Notes under the pieces: model-generated
What the model was told of the DNA's origin: nothing
Seen by the model: only the letters and a program-made list of their open reading frames with translations
Database searches by the model: none
From: a virus
Length of the DNA stretch: 45,184 nt
Direction: 5' to 3' (one strand)
Virus record (IMG/VR): IMGVR_UViG_3300021062_000026
Location: 1-45,184 of that record
Translations under genes and position numbers: made by a program
Shown here: positions 1-8,477 of the stretch, piece by piece
Layout: every line of letters starts with the position of its first letter
Position numbering within the stretch: the first letter of the stretch is position 1

Positions 1-109
1 GACCTTGGGTCATCTCTCGATCGCGAACCTCGTGGTCGGGGTCTCTTTCGACATCCTGAGCTCGGACGTGGCGGACACGAGCACGGTGGCTTTTCTGCTG
101 ATCGGCTAG
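1..109 (+). CDS. 3' end of an unidentified virion gene (partial)
   Basis: Reading from base 2, 35 codons run to a TAG at 107-109 and give a peptide that looks like real protein (ending in VAFLLIG). The start lies outside the window. It stands 7 nt before the first internal virion protein gene, so it is probably the end of a tail or virion structural gene. Gene order would make it the end of the nozzle-like gene cut at 45184, but the frames do not join directly. The fragment is too short to assign a family. Confidence 0.6.
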   Translation, partial: TLGHLSIANLVVGVSFDILSSDVADTSTVAFLLIG

Positions 110-116
110 GTGACAG

Positions 117-761
117 ATGGCGCAGATGAAGGACTTTGGCGCTCCGGGTGGGGAGCTTGGGCTCGCCAAGCTCAAGACGCCCAAGAAGAAGCCCAACCAC
201 GTCGCCGATCTCCTGAACAAGCTCTACGGCGCGCAGGCGACGGACTACGCGCTGGCGCTGCTCGCGCAGAAGCAGGCCGCCAAGACGATCGGAGGTCAGT
301 TCGACAAGGCGATCTCCAGCGCGGGCTCGGGCGCTACGGCGGCCAAGACCTCCGTGATGAACAACCAGGCGCAGGCGCTCGCCGGGCTTCAGACGGGCTT
401 GCAGCAGTCGGGCCTCGCGAACACGACCGTGAACGCGAACCTGCAAGGCGGGCTCTACTCGCAGGGCTCGCAGAACCTGGCGCAGGTGGACCAAGCGCTT
501 GCTCAGGCGGTCGCGGGGCTCCAGGCGCAGAAGGGCATGGCGCTCGGCGGGGCGCAGTCGGGGCTTGCGGGGCTCTACCAGGACAAGTTCGGGGCGCTGA
601 TGGGAGTCGGAGGACTGCACTTCAACTACCTGAACAAGCCCAAGCAGAAGAAAAAGAGCGGTCTGGGCTCGCTCCTCGGCGGCGTCGCGGGCTCGTTCCT
701 CGGGCCCCTGGGCGGCGCTGCCGGAGCCGCGGCGGGCGACGCGCTGTTCGGAGACGACTGA
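117..761 (+). CDS. Small internal virion protein candidate
   Basis: This 214-residue protein is rich in Ala, Gly and Gln. A lysine-rich N-terminal part (KTPKKKPN, about residues 20-27) is followed by a long Gln/Ala-rich region of probable helices (about 35-165), a basic patch (KPKQKKK) and a C-terminal glycine-zipper-like hydrophobic stretch (GLGSLLGGVAGSFLGPLGG, about 182-200). That stretch could insert in a membrane. In T7-like phages the genes after the tail tube encode internal core proteins ejected into the cell, and this gene opens such a block: it is followed 1 nt later by a coiled-coil protein and then a giant polyvalent protein. The role is inferred from position and composition; no family is recognised. 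Confidence 0.7.
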   Translation: MAQMKDFGAPGGELGLAKLKTPKKKPNHVADLLNKLYGAQATDYALALLAQKQAAKTIGGQFDKAISSAGSGATAAKTSVMNNQAQALAGLQTGLQQSGLANTTVNANLQGGLYSQGSQNLAQVDQALAQAVAGLQAQKGMALGGAQSGLAGLYQDKFGALMGVGGLHFNYLNKPKQKKKSGLGSLLGGVAGSFLGPLGGAAGAAAGDALFGDD

Positions 762-762
762 A

Positions 763-1953
763 ATGCCGGCCGTGATCGGAGACGACTTCTGGGAAGCAGC
801 GGGGGCGGCCTACCAGAACAGCGTCGGTGCAGGGTTCCACCGCTACCACCAGCGCAAGCGGGAGAAGGTGGCGGATCAGAGGTACGAACAGGAGCGCGCG
901 GACGCTCTGCGGGCGACCGAGTACCAGATGTCGCGCCAGCGCCGGCAGGACGAGGCGACGAACCGCCGGCTCGATCTCCAGGAGCAGCGCTACGCGCAGA
1001 TCGACGAGCGGCAAGCCGCAATCGACAGTCGCTTCCTGCGCTCCGAGCAGAACGAGGCGTCGGACGTGGCGACGTACTCGCGCGGGCTCCAGATGCTCGC
1101 GCAGCCGGTCGCGCCCGATCAGGACCCCGAGCGGGCGTTCGAGGCCCGTCTCTCCCAGGTCGCGTCGGGCTTCAAGGACCCAGAGTTCGCGGCGCGCTTC
1201 ACGAAGGAGGAGCGGGAGCGCTTCCAGGGCCGGCAGAAAGAGGCGCAGCGCCTCGAAGCCGACACGGCCCTGAAGGAGATGATGGCCAATCCCGCCATCG
1301 CCGGAGATCCCGTGCTCGCTCCGCGCGTGCAGGGTGCGGCCGAGACGTTCGCCCTCGGCGGCGATCACAAGTCGCTGCTCGCGGCGCTCTCGGGGATCCG
1401 CAAGGAGGCGGGCGCTCGGCAGGCGCAGCAGCAGATGGTCGGAGAATACCGATCGAAGCTGGACACCCTGGCGAACAGCCTGCGCGCCCGGATCGACGCG
1501 GCCGAGGCGAACGGCGACTACGGCGAGGCGGACGAGCTGTCGTCGCGGCTGGAGCGCGCGCTCGCGACGGCGGCGCAGATGGAGATCGAGCCTGCGAAAG
1601 CCGGACAGGCGTACCAGCAGGCGATCGGGCATCTGCAACCGGGACGCGCCCGCTCGCGGCAGGCCGACACCAAGGACAAGGACGCCGAGCGAGAGTTCAA
1701 GCTGCAATCGACGGCGATCGAGCTCGCGCAGAAGGACGAGCGGTGGCTGGATCCGAAGACCGACCGGCGCGCGCTCGTGAGCGAGTACCGGGGGCTGTAC
1801 GAGGCCCCGGCGCAGCAGGCGCCCGCTCCGGACCTCCAAGCGGCGATCGAAGCTGCGGGCGCGACCGAGGACCAGGTCCGCATGGTGGCGCGCATGAAGG
1901 CCAACGGAGACCCGCCGGAGAAGATCAAGGCGGCGCTGCGAGGTGGGAAGTAG
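763..1953 (+). CDS. Coiled-coil internal virion protein candidate
   Basis: This 396-residue, highly charged protein has long Arg/Glu/Gln-rich stretches predicted to be helical (roughly residues 25-110 and 225-330, for example SRQRRQDEATNRRLDLQEQR). There is no signal peptide or membrane segment. The start ATG lies 1 nt after the stop of the preceding gene and the stop lies 3 nt before the next start, so the three genes form one tight unit. The position between a small Ala/Gly-rich protein and the polyvalent protein matches the middle internal core protein of podoviruses (compare T7 gp15), but no sequence family is recognised. It could also be a structural chaperone. Confidence 0.7.
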   Translation: MPAVIGDDFWEAAGAAYQNSVGAGFHRYHQRKREKVADQRYEQERADALRATEYQMSRQRRQDEATNRRLDLQEQRYAQIDERQAAIDSRFLRSEQNEASDVATYSRGLQMLAQPVAPDQDPERAFEARLSQVASGFKDPEFAARFTKEERERFQGRQKEAQRLEADTALKEMMANPAIAGDPVLAPRVQGAAETFALGGDHKSLLAALSGIRKEAGARQAQQQMVGEYRSKLDTLANSLRARIDAAEANGDYGEADELSSRLERALATAAQMEIEPAKAGQAYQQAIGHLQPGRARSRQADTKDKDAEREFKLQSTAIELAQKDERWLDPKTDRRALVSEYRGLYEAPAQQAPAPDLQAAIEAAGATEDQVRMVARMKANGDPPEKIKAALRGGK

Positions 1954-1956
1954 GCG

Positions 1957-4900
1957 ATGCCCCAGCTCGGACAGTACGAGACGAAGCTCTCGCCTGCCGA
2001 GGAGGCCGCGTTCCGCCAGTGGAAGGCGAAGTACGCGCCGCAGGACTCAGGCGCGGACTACGACCTGCGCGGCGCCTTCAAGGCCGGGATCGAGCCCGAC
2101 CCAGCGACCGGGCACTGGCCGGACACGTTCAAGAAGCCTAATCACGAGACCTTTTCGGTCGAGTCGCAGTACGCGGTCGGCGCGAACCGGGCCAAGGCCG
2201 GTAGCTGGCAGGGTGAAGTCTTCACGCCCGCGGGCAAGGCCGACCCCCTGGACGCGCTCATCGCAGCGGTCCCGCCCGAGCCGGACCCGCTGGACGCGCT
2301 CATCGCTGCCGTGCCGGCGGAGGGCGCGAGCGTCGGAGACTACGCGCAGCAGGCGATCGGGAGCTTCGCGCGGGGCGGTGCGCGCTTCGCGGCCTCGGGG
2401 CTGACGGGCCTCTTCCGGATCGCGGACTCGATCCTGCCGGGAGACCAGCCCGACCCGGCGCAGGACCCGCTCGTCCAGGGGATCCGCAGCTTCGGCCAAG
2501 GGCTTGCCCCGCCCGTTCCCGGCTTGGAGGACTCGTTCCTCGCCTCGGACGTGCCGGCGGGCCTGGGAAGCGCGGCAGCGATGGTCCCTGCGGCCCTACT
2601 CGGGGGTCCTGGGATGGCTGCGGCAGGAGCCCTTGCGGGCGGCAACGAGGGCTTCGAGTCGGCTCAGGCTGCGGGGGCCACGCCGGGCGAGACCGCGGTC
2701 GCCACGACCGTCGAGGGCCTCCTGGGGGCCGGCGAGGTCTTTGGTGTCGGCGGAGCGCTCGGGCGGCTCGGCAAGGCCGGCGGCGGGCTCGTGCGCCGCG
2801 TGGGCGTCGAGAGCCTGGGCGAATCGGTCCAGGAGGGCTTCCAGGACCTCGGCACGCAGGCCGTGCGCAAGGCGACCTACCAGCCCGAGGCGGAGATCAA
2901 CCTCGGCCAGACCGGCCGCGCGATGGGCGTGGGAGCCGTGGTCGGCGGCGGGACCTCGATAGCGGTCTCAGGGGTGAACACCTCGCTGGCGTCCGACGAG
3001 GCGCTCGACGCGCTGATCGAGGCCGTACCGCCGGCCACGCCCGAGGAAACGACGGCGCCGGCCGCAGCCGCCGAGGAAACCGCGATTTCCGAGCGGGCCG
3101 CGCCGACAGCCAACCCATTGGATCAGGGGGGGCGCACCGAGCCCGTCAACTACGCGGTCTCCGAGTCGGGCACCGAGGCCGCCCCCCGGGGCAAGACCGT
3201 CTACCACGGCTCGCCGCACGAGTTCGATCGCTTCTCTACGCAGAAGATCGGGACCGGCGAGGGCGCGCAGACGTTCGGGCACGGGCTCTACTTCACTGAC
3301 ACGAAGGAGATCGGAGACCACTATCGCGAGGCCCTGTCGAGCAGCGTGACCTTCAAGGGCGCGCAGGTCTCGAGACAGGGTGTGCCGACGGAGGAGGCCC
3401 GAGCGCTCCCGCCCGAGGCGCGGGACGCGATCGACGAGGTTGAGAAGGCCCGCTCCGTCGAGGCCGCGCTCCGGGCGATGCGCGAGCGCGCCGAGGCCCT
3501 CAAGGACTCGGAATACGCCTCTGGCCGCGCACGCCTGGCGAAGTCAATCGGGTGGCTGGAGACGAACCAGCAGGATCTCCAGCGCACGCAGGGACGCACC
3601 TACGAGGCCAACCTCGTCCCCGCCGACGACGAGTTCCTGCTGTGGGACAGGCCCCTCAGCGAGCAGTCCCCGCGCGTGCGCGCCGCGCTCGGCGTCAAGG
3701 TGCGGGATTTCGCGGCCGAGGAAGCCCTGGCCGCGCGCGCGCAGGAGCAGGGCATCCCGCTCTCGGAGATGCCCGAGTACGACGCCTTGACCAAGGCGAT
3801 GGACGAGGCGCACCCGTTCGCGCGCGAAACAGGCGAGCAGTATTACCGCCGCCTGACCGGAGGCGCGGCCGGCGACGCGGCGGCAGCGAGCCGCGAGCTG
3901 CGCGGCCTGGGTATCCGCGGGATCAAGTACCTCGACGAGAACAGCCGAGCGCAGGGCGACGGCACGTACAACTACGTCGTCTTCGACGACTCGGACGTGC
4001 TCATCACCAAGACGCACGCCCCCACCCCCCCTCCAGCCCCGGCCGACACCACCTCTCAGACGGCCCTACCCGCGGCCGAGGTCGATGCCGGGGCTCCCTC
4101 CCAAGCCGATGTGACTCCCGAGGGCACAAGTGTGACCCCGGAGGTCACGCCTCCCTCGGAGCCCGACCTCTCCGACCCGCGCGTGCGCGAGCACCTCGGC
4201 CGCCTCGCGATGGAGGTCGGCGGCAAGTCCGGCGGGCAGCAGATCCGCAACGCCGAGGGCACGGTCATCGGGCGCACGCGCCCCGAGCCCAACTCCTCCT
4301 GGTGGCTCTCTCGCCCCGGGAACATGAGCGCGACGGAGGTCTCGCGCCTGATCGAGCGGGCGACCTCGGAGAAGCCCGGCAAGTTCACGGCTCGCCAGCA
4401 GGAGATGCTCGACTTCCTGCTCCACACCCAGCCCGACAGCGCGTCGCGCGCCGAGCCGGAGGTCGTGGACGAAGTCCCGTTCGACATCCCGGAGGACGAG
4501 GCCGGCCTGCCGCCCGTCACGGCGGATGCCTGGGGCTTCGGTCTCCTCGGCGGCTCCGACTTCCGCCCCCGCGCCCCGGACACCTCGCGCGCCGGCGCCA
4601 CGCCGGACTCGCTCGCCCTGCCCCCGGAGACCCCGCTCCAACTGATCGAGCGCAAGGTCCGGGACCGGCTCAACCGCTTCCGCGTGGCGCAGAAGGTCGT
4701 CGCCGAGAAGGGCGGCGCCGTCCCCGAGGAGGCGGACGTGGACCTCGCGGCCTCGCTCATGCCTGGACGAGCCGCGGAGCGCGTCGCGCGCATCGAGCGC
4801 GGGCCCGAGAAGCAGGTCGGCCAGATCCTCCAGCGCGCGCAGATCAGCCCGGAAGAGGCCGGCGAGTTCCTGGCTGCGCGCCACGCCGAGGACCGCCGCC

Positions 4901-7056
4901 GAGTCATCCTGGAGCGCAACCCGAAGCTCGGGCCCGAAGAGACTGGCGCCGGGATGACGCGCGCCGAGGCCGCTGCGGTGCTCTCCAGGGTCGCACAGGA
5001 CCCGCGCCGGCCGCACTTCGAGCGCCTCGCCCGGATCGTCGAGCGCGTGAACCGCGAGCGCCTGGACGCCTTGGAAGAGGGCGGGCTGCTCTCCTCCGAG
5101 GGCCGCGCCGCGTGGGAGAAGTTCGGCTCGACCTACGTCCCCCTGCGCACGGCCACGGACCCCGAGCAGGGCGTCGGCGGCGGCCGCTCGCTCAACGTCA
5201 AGGGCAAGGAAGCCAAGCGCGCCGAGGGCCGCCAGTCCAAGGCCGACAACCCGCTCGTCTGGACCTTCGTCCAGGCGAAGGAAGCGGTGCTCCGCGCCGA
5301 GAAGAACCGCGTCGGGACCGCCGTCGCGAAGCTCGTCGAGGCGAACCCCGACCCGCTCTGGGAAGTGACGGACAAGCCCAAGCCCGAGGACGCGGCGAAA
5401 GGCTACGTCCTGGCCTTCAAGGAGAACGGCAGGGAGCGCTACCTCGTCGTCCGGGACGAGCGCTACGCGGCGGCCTTCAAGGGCGTCGGCGTCGAGGACG
5501 CGCCGAAGTTCCTGCGCCCGGTCGCGTTCGTCATGCGCCAGTACGGGCAACTGCTCACGGCGCGCAACCCGGAGTTCTGGGCGACCAACTTCGTCCGCGA
5601 CCTCTCGACGGCCGGGATCCACATCTCGGCCGAGCAGGGCAAGGCGTTCTCCTCGGCGTTCCGCAGCCCGAAGAAGGTCGGCCAAGCGCTGCGCACGCTC
5701 TGGACCCTCGCCAGGGATCCCGACGCGAAGGGGGCGCAGTACGATCGCGCGCGCGAGTTCGCCGAGGAGGGCGGCAAGGCGGGCTGGGGCACGATCGAGT
5801 CGTTCGAGACGCAGCTACGCAAGATCGAGAAGGCGACGGCGGTAGAGGCGCCGGGCCCGAAGAAGGCGATCAAGGCGGCCGACCAGTTCATCCGCGACCT
5901 CAACGAGGCCGTCGAGAACGCGATGCGCTTCCACGCCTACAGCGTGGCGCGCGAGATGGGGATCTCGAAGAAGCGCGCGGCGAAGATCGCTCGCGAGCTC
6001 ACGGTCGACTTCAACCGCAAGGGCGAGTGGGGCCCGGTCCTCAACAGCCTGTATCTCTTCGCGAACGCGAACGTCCAGGGCTCGGCGCGCGTGCTCACGG
6101 GCGTCGTCAAGAACCGCCAGATCCAGAAGATGACGCTGGGCCTCGCGGCTGCGGGCTACGTCCTCTCCTGGCTCAACCGCGTCGGAGGCGGGGAGGACGA
6201 CGACGGCGTCCCCTACTGGGAGAAGCGTTCGACCTGGGACAAGTCGAAGAACCTGACGTTCCTGATCCCCGGCACCGAAGGGAAGGGCGTCAAGGTTCCG
6301 CTCCCCTGGGGGTATGGACTCTTCTACTACATGGGCTCGCTGGCGGAGGAGGTTGTCTCCGGCGCGCTGAGCCCGACCGAAGCCGGCCTTGAGGTGCTCG
6401 TCGCTGCGCGGCAGAACTTCGATCCGCTCGGGGGTTCGACCCCGCTCCAGGCGGTAGCGCCGACCGCGCTGCGCCCGTTCATCGAGGTCGAGGAGAACAA
6501 GAACCATGCTGGCAAGCCGATCATGCCGGCGGAAAACCCGTTCGACCGCACGCCTCCGCCGGACTCCGAGCGGCACTTCGACAGCGTCTCCCCGAACGCC
6601 AAGGCGTTCACGGACTGGCTCAACCGGGCGACGGGCGGAGACGACCAGCGCGAAGGCGCGATCTCGATCTCGCCGGAGACGATCGAGCACTTCTCGGACT
6701 TCCTCTCCGGCGGCGTCGGGCAGTTCGCCCGGCGGATGGTCGAGCTCCCCCAGCGGGTCCAGTCCGGGGAGTGGACGCTCAAGGACGTGCCGCTCGTGCG
6801 CCGCTTCGCGTCCGAGCCGGACGAGAGCTACGAGATCCGGGAGTTCTACGACGTGCTCGCAAAGATCGAGCGGGCCGTCGAGCGACGGAAGGCGGGCAAG
6901 GATCTGTCGCCCGAGGAAGCGGCCTACGCCAACCTCGCCGCCCGCGCGCAGGTGGTCGAGCGCCGCGTGAAGGCAGCCAAGAAGTCCGACAACGGCGCGG
7001 CTGCGGACGCTGCCATCGCGCAGCTCCTTCGGGCCGTCCGGGAGAACGTGCCGTGA
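1957..7056 (+). CDS. Giant polyvalent internal virion protein with ADP-ribosyltransferase-like and LPD38-like regions
   Basis: This 1,699-residue protein is probably packaged in the virion and ejected with the DNA. Residues 1-95 resemble a common small phage domain (YAPQDSGADYDLRGAFKAG, GHWPDTFKKPNHETFS). A 14-residue tandem repeat (DPLDALIAAVPPEP) follows at about 96-120. A Gly/Ala-rich hydrophobic region at about 200-340 may interact with membrane, and a third repeat copy (LDALIEAVPP) lies near 350. Residues about 413-685 have ADP-ribosyltransferase features of polyvalent proteins (VYHGSPHEFDRF, GHGLYFTD, ending NYVVFDDSDVL). A linker domain follows, and about 890-1600 resembles large polyvalent-protein domain 38 (NPEFWATNFVRDLSTAG, VDFNRKGEWGP, FIEVEENKNHAGKPI). 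Domain names are from memory of these families. Catalytic competence is inferred from the H and Y motifs only; the acidic third residue was not identified. Confidence 0.88.
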   Translation: MPQLGQYETKLSPAEEAAFRQWKAKYAPQDSGADYDLRGAFKAGIEPDPATGHWPDTFKKPNHETFSVESQYAVGANRAKAGSWQGEVFTPAGKADPLDALIAAVPPEPDPLDALIAAVPAEGASVGDYAQQAIGSFARGGARFAASGLTGLFRIADSILPGDQPDPAQDPLVQGIRSFGQGLAPPVPGLEDSFLASDVPAGLGSAAAMVPAALLGGPGMAAAGALAGGNEGFESAQAAGATPGETAVATTVEGLLGAGEVFGVGGALGRLGKAGGGLVRRVGVESLGESVQEGFQDLGTQAVRKATYQPEAEINLGQTGRAMGVGAVVGGGTSIAVSGVNTSLASDEALDALIEAVPPATPEETTAPAAAAEETAISERAAPTANPLDQGGRTEPVNYAVSESGTEAAPRGKTVYHGSPHEFDRFSTQKIGTGEGAQTFGHGLYFTDTKEIGDHYREALSSSVTFKGAQVSRQGVPTEEARALPPEARDAIDEVEKARSVEAALRAMRERAEALKDSEYASGRARLAKSIGWLETNQQDLQRTQGRTYEANLVPADDEFLLWDRPLSEQSPRVRAALGVKVRDFAAEEALAARAQEQGIPLSEMPEYDALTKAMDEAHPFARETGEQYYRRLTGGAAGDAAAASRELRGLGIRGIKYLDENSRAQGDGTYNYVVFDDSDVLITKTHAPTPPPAPADTTSQTALPAAEVDAGAPSQADVTPEGTSVTPEVTPPSEPDLSDPRVREHLGRLAMEVGGKSGGQQIRNAEGTVIGRTRPEPNSSWWLSRPGNMSATEVSRLIERATSEKPGKFTARQQEMLDFLLHTQPDSASRAEPEVVDEVPFDIPEDEAGLPPVTADAWGFGLLGGSDFRPRAPDTSRAGATPDSLALPPETPLQLIERKVRDRLNRFRVAQKVVAEKGGAVPEEADVDLAASLMPGRAAERVARIERGPEKQVGQILQRAQISPEEAGEFLAARHAEDRRRVILERNPKLGPEETGAGMTRAEAAAVLSRVAQDPRRPHFERLARIVERVNRERLDALEEGGLLSSEGRAAWEKFGSTYVPLRTATDPEQGVGGGRSLNVKGKEAKRAEGRQSKADNPLVWTFVQAKEAVLRAEKNRVGTAVAKLVEANPDPLWEVTDKPKPEDAAKGYVLAFKENGRERYLVVRDERYAAAFKGVGVEDAPKFLRPVAFVMRQYGQLLTARNPEFWATNFVRDLSTAGIHISAEQGKAFSSAFRSPKKVGQALRTLWTLARDPDAKGAQYDRAREFAEEGGKAGWGTIESFETQLRKIEKATAVEAPGPKKAIKAADQFIRDLNEAVENAMRFHAYSVAREMGISKKRAAKIARELTVDFNRKGEWGPVLNSLYLFANANVQGSARVLTGVVKNRQIQKMTLGLAAAGYVLSWLNRVGGGEDDDGVPYWEKRSTWDKSKNLTFLIPGTEGKGVKVPLPWGYGLFYYMGSLAEEVVSGALSPTEAGLEVLVAARQNFDPLGGSTPLQAVAPTALRPFIEVEENKNHAGKPIMPAENPFDRTPPPDSERHFDSVSPNAKAFTDWLNRATGGDDQREGAISISPETIEHFSDFLSGGVGQFARRMVELPQRVQSGEWTLKDVPLVRRFASEPDESYEIREFYDVLAKIERAVERRKAGKDLSPEEAAYANLAARAQVVERRVKAAKKSDNGAAADAAIAQLLRAVRENVP

Positions 7057-7061
7057 ACGCT

Positions 7062-7334
7062 CTACTCGTCGGAGGGCGGTACCGCCTCGATCAGGGCGGA
7101 CAGATCGCGGTCCAGCTTCTCGGCTCGCAAACGTGCGTCGAAGGTCTGGAGCGACTCCGGCGAGAGCGGCGTCAGATAGCCGCCGTTCCCGAACCAGGAT
7201 TGCGACCGCCAGGTGTCCGTGAGGATGTACGTGGTGTTGCCGAGCCGGCGCGTCTGGAAACGCGCTGTAATCGCGTACCAGCCGGCGAAGGCTATCAGGC
7301 CGAGGATCAGGCCCGTCTTGGTGATCTTGCTCAT
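7062..7334 (-). CDS. Small membrane protein ending in the polyvalent-protein repeat motif
   Basis: This 90-residue protein starts with MSKITK and has one hydrophobic segment (GLILGLIAFAGWYAI, about residues 8-22), so it is probably an N-terminally anchored membrane protein. The C-terminus reads LSALIEAVPPSDE, almost identical to the repeat found three times in the adjacent 1,699-residue protein, whose gene converges on this one with a 5-nt gap. An upstream in-frame ATG at 7364 is possible, but it would place ten charged residues before the membrane segment and has no better ribosome site. Function is unknown; the shared motif suggests a common binding partner. Confidence 0.72.
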   Translation of the reverse strand: MSKITKTGLILGLIAFAGWYAITARFQTRRLGNTTYILTDTWRSQSWFGNGGYLTPLSPESLQTFDARLRAEKLDRDLSALIEAVPPSDE

Positions 7335-7418
7335 GGTGGGGCTTCCGTGGGGCTCGGCCCGCATGGGACCAGCCCCACCCCCAGCCTATCCCATCCCTGG
7401 GACGGCGCCAGCCCCCCG

Positions 7419-7625
7419 CTACTCTTCCCGCTCCAAGGCCCCCATGTCGGGCCCGGTGAGCAGGAAGGTCTCCCCTGTCCGCGTGTTCGTCACGCGCAGG
7501 GTGTCCGCGCTCAGGCGCTCGTAGTCGAAGCGCGTCGCCTGCTCCCAGAAGGCCCAGGCGAGGGCAGAGAGCAGGGTCAGCGCGAGCAGAAGCGGGCGGG
7601 CTCGGCGCCACGGGAATTGGGCCAT
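7419..7625 (-). CDS. Small single-pass membrane protein
   Basis: This 68-residue protein has a basic N-terminus (MAQFPWRRARP) and one hydrophobic segment (LLLALTLLSALAWAFW, about residues 12-27), followed by a short polar domain (DTLRVTNTRTGETFLLTGPD). The arrangement predicts an inner-membrane anchor with a small soluble tail. The ATG lies 8 nt from a TAGGAT -10-like hexamer, so its message would have almost no leader. It is upstream of, and parallel to, the other small membrane gene. No family is recognised; holin accessory or superinfection exclusion are possible roles, but nothing seen decides between them. Confidence 0.65.
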   Translation of the reverse strand: MAQFPWRRARPLLLALTLLSALAWAFWEQATRFDYERLSADTLRVTNTRTGETFLLTGPDMGALEREE

Positions 7626-7632
7626 GCCCCCG

Positions 7633-7662
7633 ATCCTATTCGGATCCCATGCGTCTGGGCAA
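7633..7662 (-). promoter_or_regulatory. Leftward promoter candidate for the 68-residue membrane protein
   Basis: On the minus strand TTGCCC (7662-7657) and TAGGAT (7638-7633) are separated by 18 nt. The expected transcription start is at about 7626, one base from the ATG at 7625, so the mRNA would be leaderless. Confidence 0.45.
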
Positions 7663-7715
7663 CAGGCCGCCTCTAGTTTCCCAGTTCCGACCCTCCCCCA
7701 GCCCCATCCCGAGCC

Positions 7716-8021
7716 ATGCCCCCCGTCATCAACCGCGACACCCTCGTCCCCATCGGCATGGCCGTCGCCGTGGGAAGTTGCGTCCTCTGGGGCGTGCTCT
7801 CCGTCAAGGACGGGTACTCCGCCCTGGACAAGCGCATCGACGTCGAGATGAGCGGGCTGCGCGAGCAGCTCGTCGATCTCAACAACCGCCTGGAACGCTC
7901 GGACCGCGCCGCGCACGACGCCTGGACCGCGCAGGACATGGAGATTTTCGCTCTCCGCCTGCGGATCGCCAACGCCTCTCTCGCCGTACCGGAAGTCCGC
8001 GAGATCCACCCCCGCAAATGA
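7716..8021 (+). CDS. Membrane-anchored coiled-coil protein, possible inner spanin or holin-like
   Basis: This 101-residue protein has one N-terminal hydrophobic segment (VPIGMAVAVGSCVLWGVLSV, about residues 11-30) followed by a charged heptad-like helix (LREQLVDLNNRLERSD, about 48-63). An N-terminal anchor with a periplasmic coiled coil is the layout of inner spanins (Rz type). The stop overlaps the start of a lipoprotein gene by ATGA, as in Rz/Rz1 pairs. A TAGTTT hexamer at 7674-7679 may be its -10. A holin or another lysis accessory is also possible. Assignment rests on topology and overlap, not on recognised sequence. Confidence 0.65.
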   Translation: MPPVINRDTLVPIGMAVAVGSCVLWGVLSVKDGYSALDKRIDVEMSGLREQLVDLNNRLERSDRAAHDAWTAQDMEIFALRLRIANASLAVPEVREIHPRK

Positions 8022-8371
8022 TCCTCATGAAACGAGCGCATTGCCTTCCCGCCCTAGCGGCCTTCCTGCTTCTCGCCGCGTGTGCCGTGTCCCCTACCGT
8101 GGGGGAGCGCCTGACCGCCACCTGGAACGCAGCGGTGGCCGATGGAGTGATCTCCCCGGAGGAAGCGGAGTCGATCCGAGCCCTGCTGACCGAGCAGGGG
8201 GAGTCGATCGACTGGCCCCAGACGATCGGGACCGGGATCGCGACCCTGGTGACGAGCTTCCTCGGGGTGAACTTCTACCGGAACAACCGGGAGAAGAAGG
8301 TCTGGGGCCTGCCGAACCAGCCCCAGCCGGCGAGCCCCCCGAGCCCCGTCGCGACGACTACGTCTGCCTAG
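8018..8371 (+). CDS. Lipoprotein with C-terminal hydrophobic segment, possible outer spanin
   Basis: This 117-residue protein has a signal peptide with a lipobox (FLLLAAC, Cys near residue 22), so signal peptidase II processing and lipid anchoring are expected. The mature part is acidic (DGVISPEEAESIRALL), then has a second hydrophobic stretch (IGTGIATLVTSFLGVNFY, about 74-91), a basic patch (RNNREKK) and a proline-rich end. ATG at 8018 overlaps the upstream stop; ATG at 8027 (MKRAHC) is an equally good start. The overlap with a coiled-coil membrane gene supports a spanin pair, but the second membrane-like segment is not typical of outer spanins. Confidence 0.65.
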   Translation: MILMKRAHCLPALAAFLLLAACAVSPTVGERLTATWNAAVADGVISPEEAESIRALLTEQGESIDWPQTIGTGIATLVTSFLGVNFYRNNREKKVWGLPNQPQPASPPSPVATTTSA

Positions 8372-8443
8372 CCGTCCTCGGCCTCCTGATCCTCGCCCCA
8401 GTCCTCGTCCTGTGGCGCTCCATCCGCGCTCTCCGTAGGGCGC

Positions 8444-8472
8444 TTGTCTGATCCGTCTACCTTTCCTAGTTG
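8444..8472 (+). promoter_or_regulatory. Class 2 promoter giving a leaderless mRNA (accessory operon)
   Basis: TTGTCT (8444-8449) is followed by a 17-nt spacer ending CTTTCC and by TAGTTG (8467-8472). The spacer end and the TAG of the -10 match the sites at 31808 and 39507. The expected start at about 8479 falls on the GTG start codon at 8478, and no Shine-Dalgarno sequence can lie upstream within such a transcript. Confidence 0.65.
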
Positions 8473-8477
8473 CAACG

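Noticed and set aside
622-1839. Long antisense frame opposite the coiled-coil virion protein
   Set aside because: Arg/Leu-rich shadow caused by high GC; the plus-strand protein has clear protein-like composition, tight neighbours and a continuous operon.
3552-6392. 946-codon plus-strand frame inside the polyvalent protein gene
   Set aside because: Composition is dominated by Arg, Gly and Pro from GC-rich third positions; the overlapping frame carries recognised domains.
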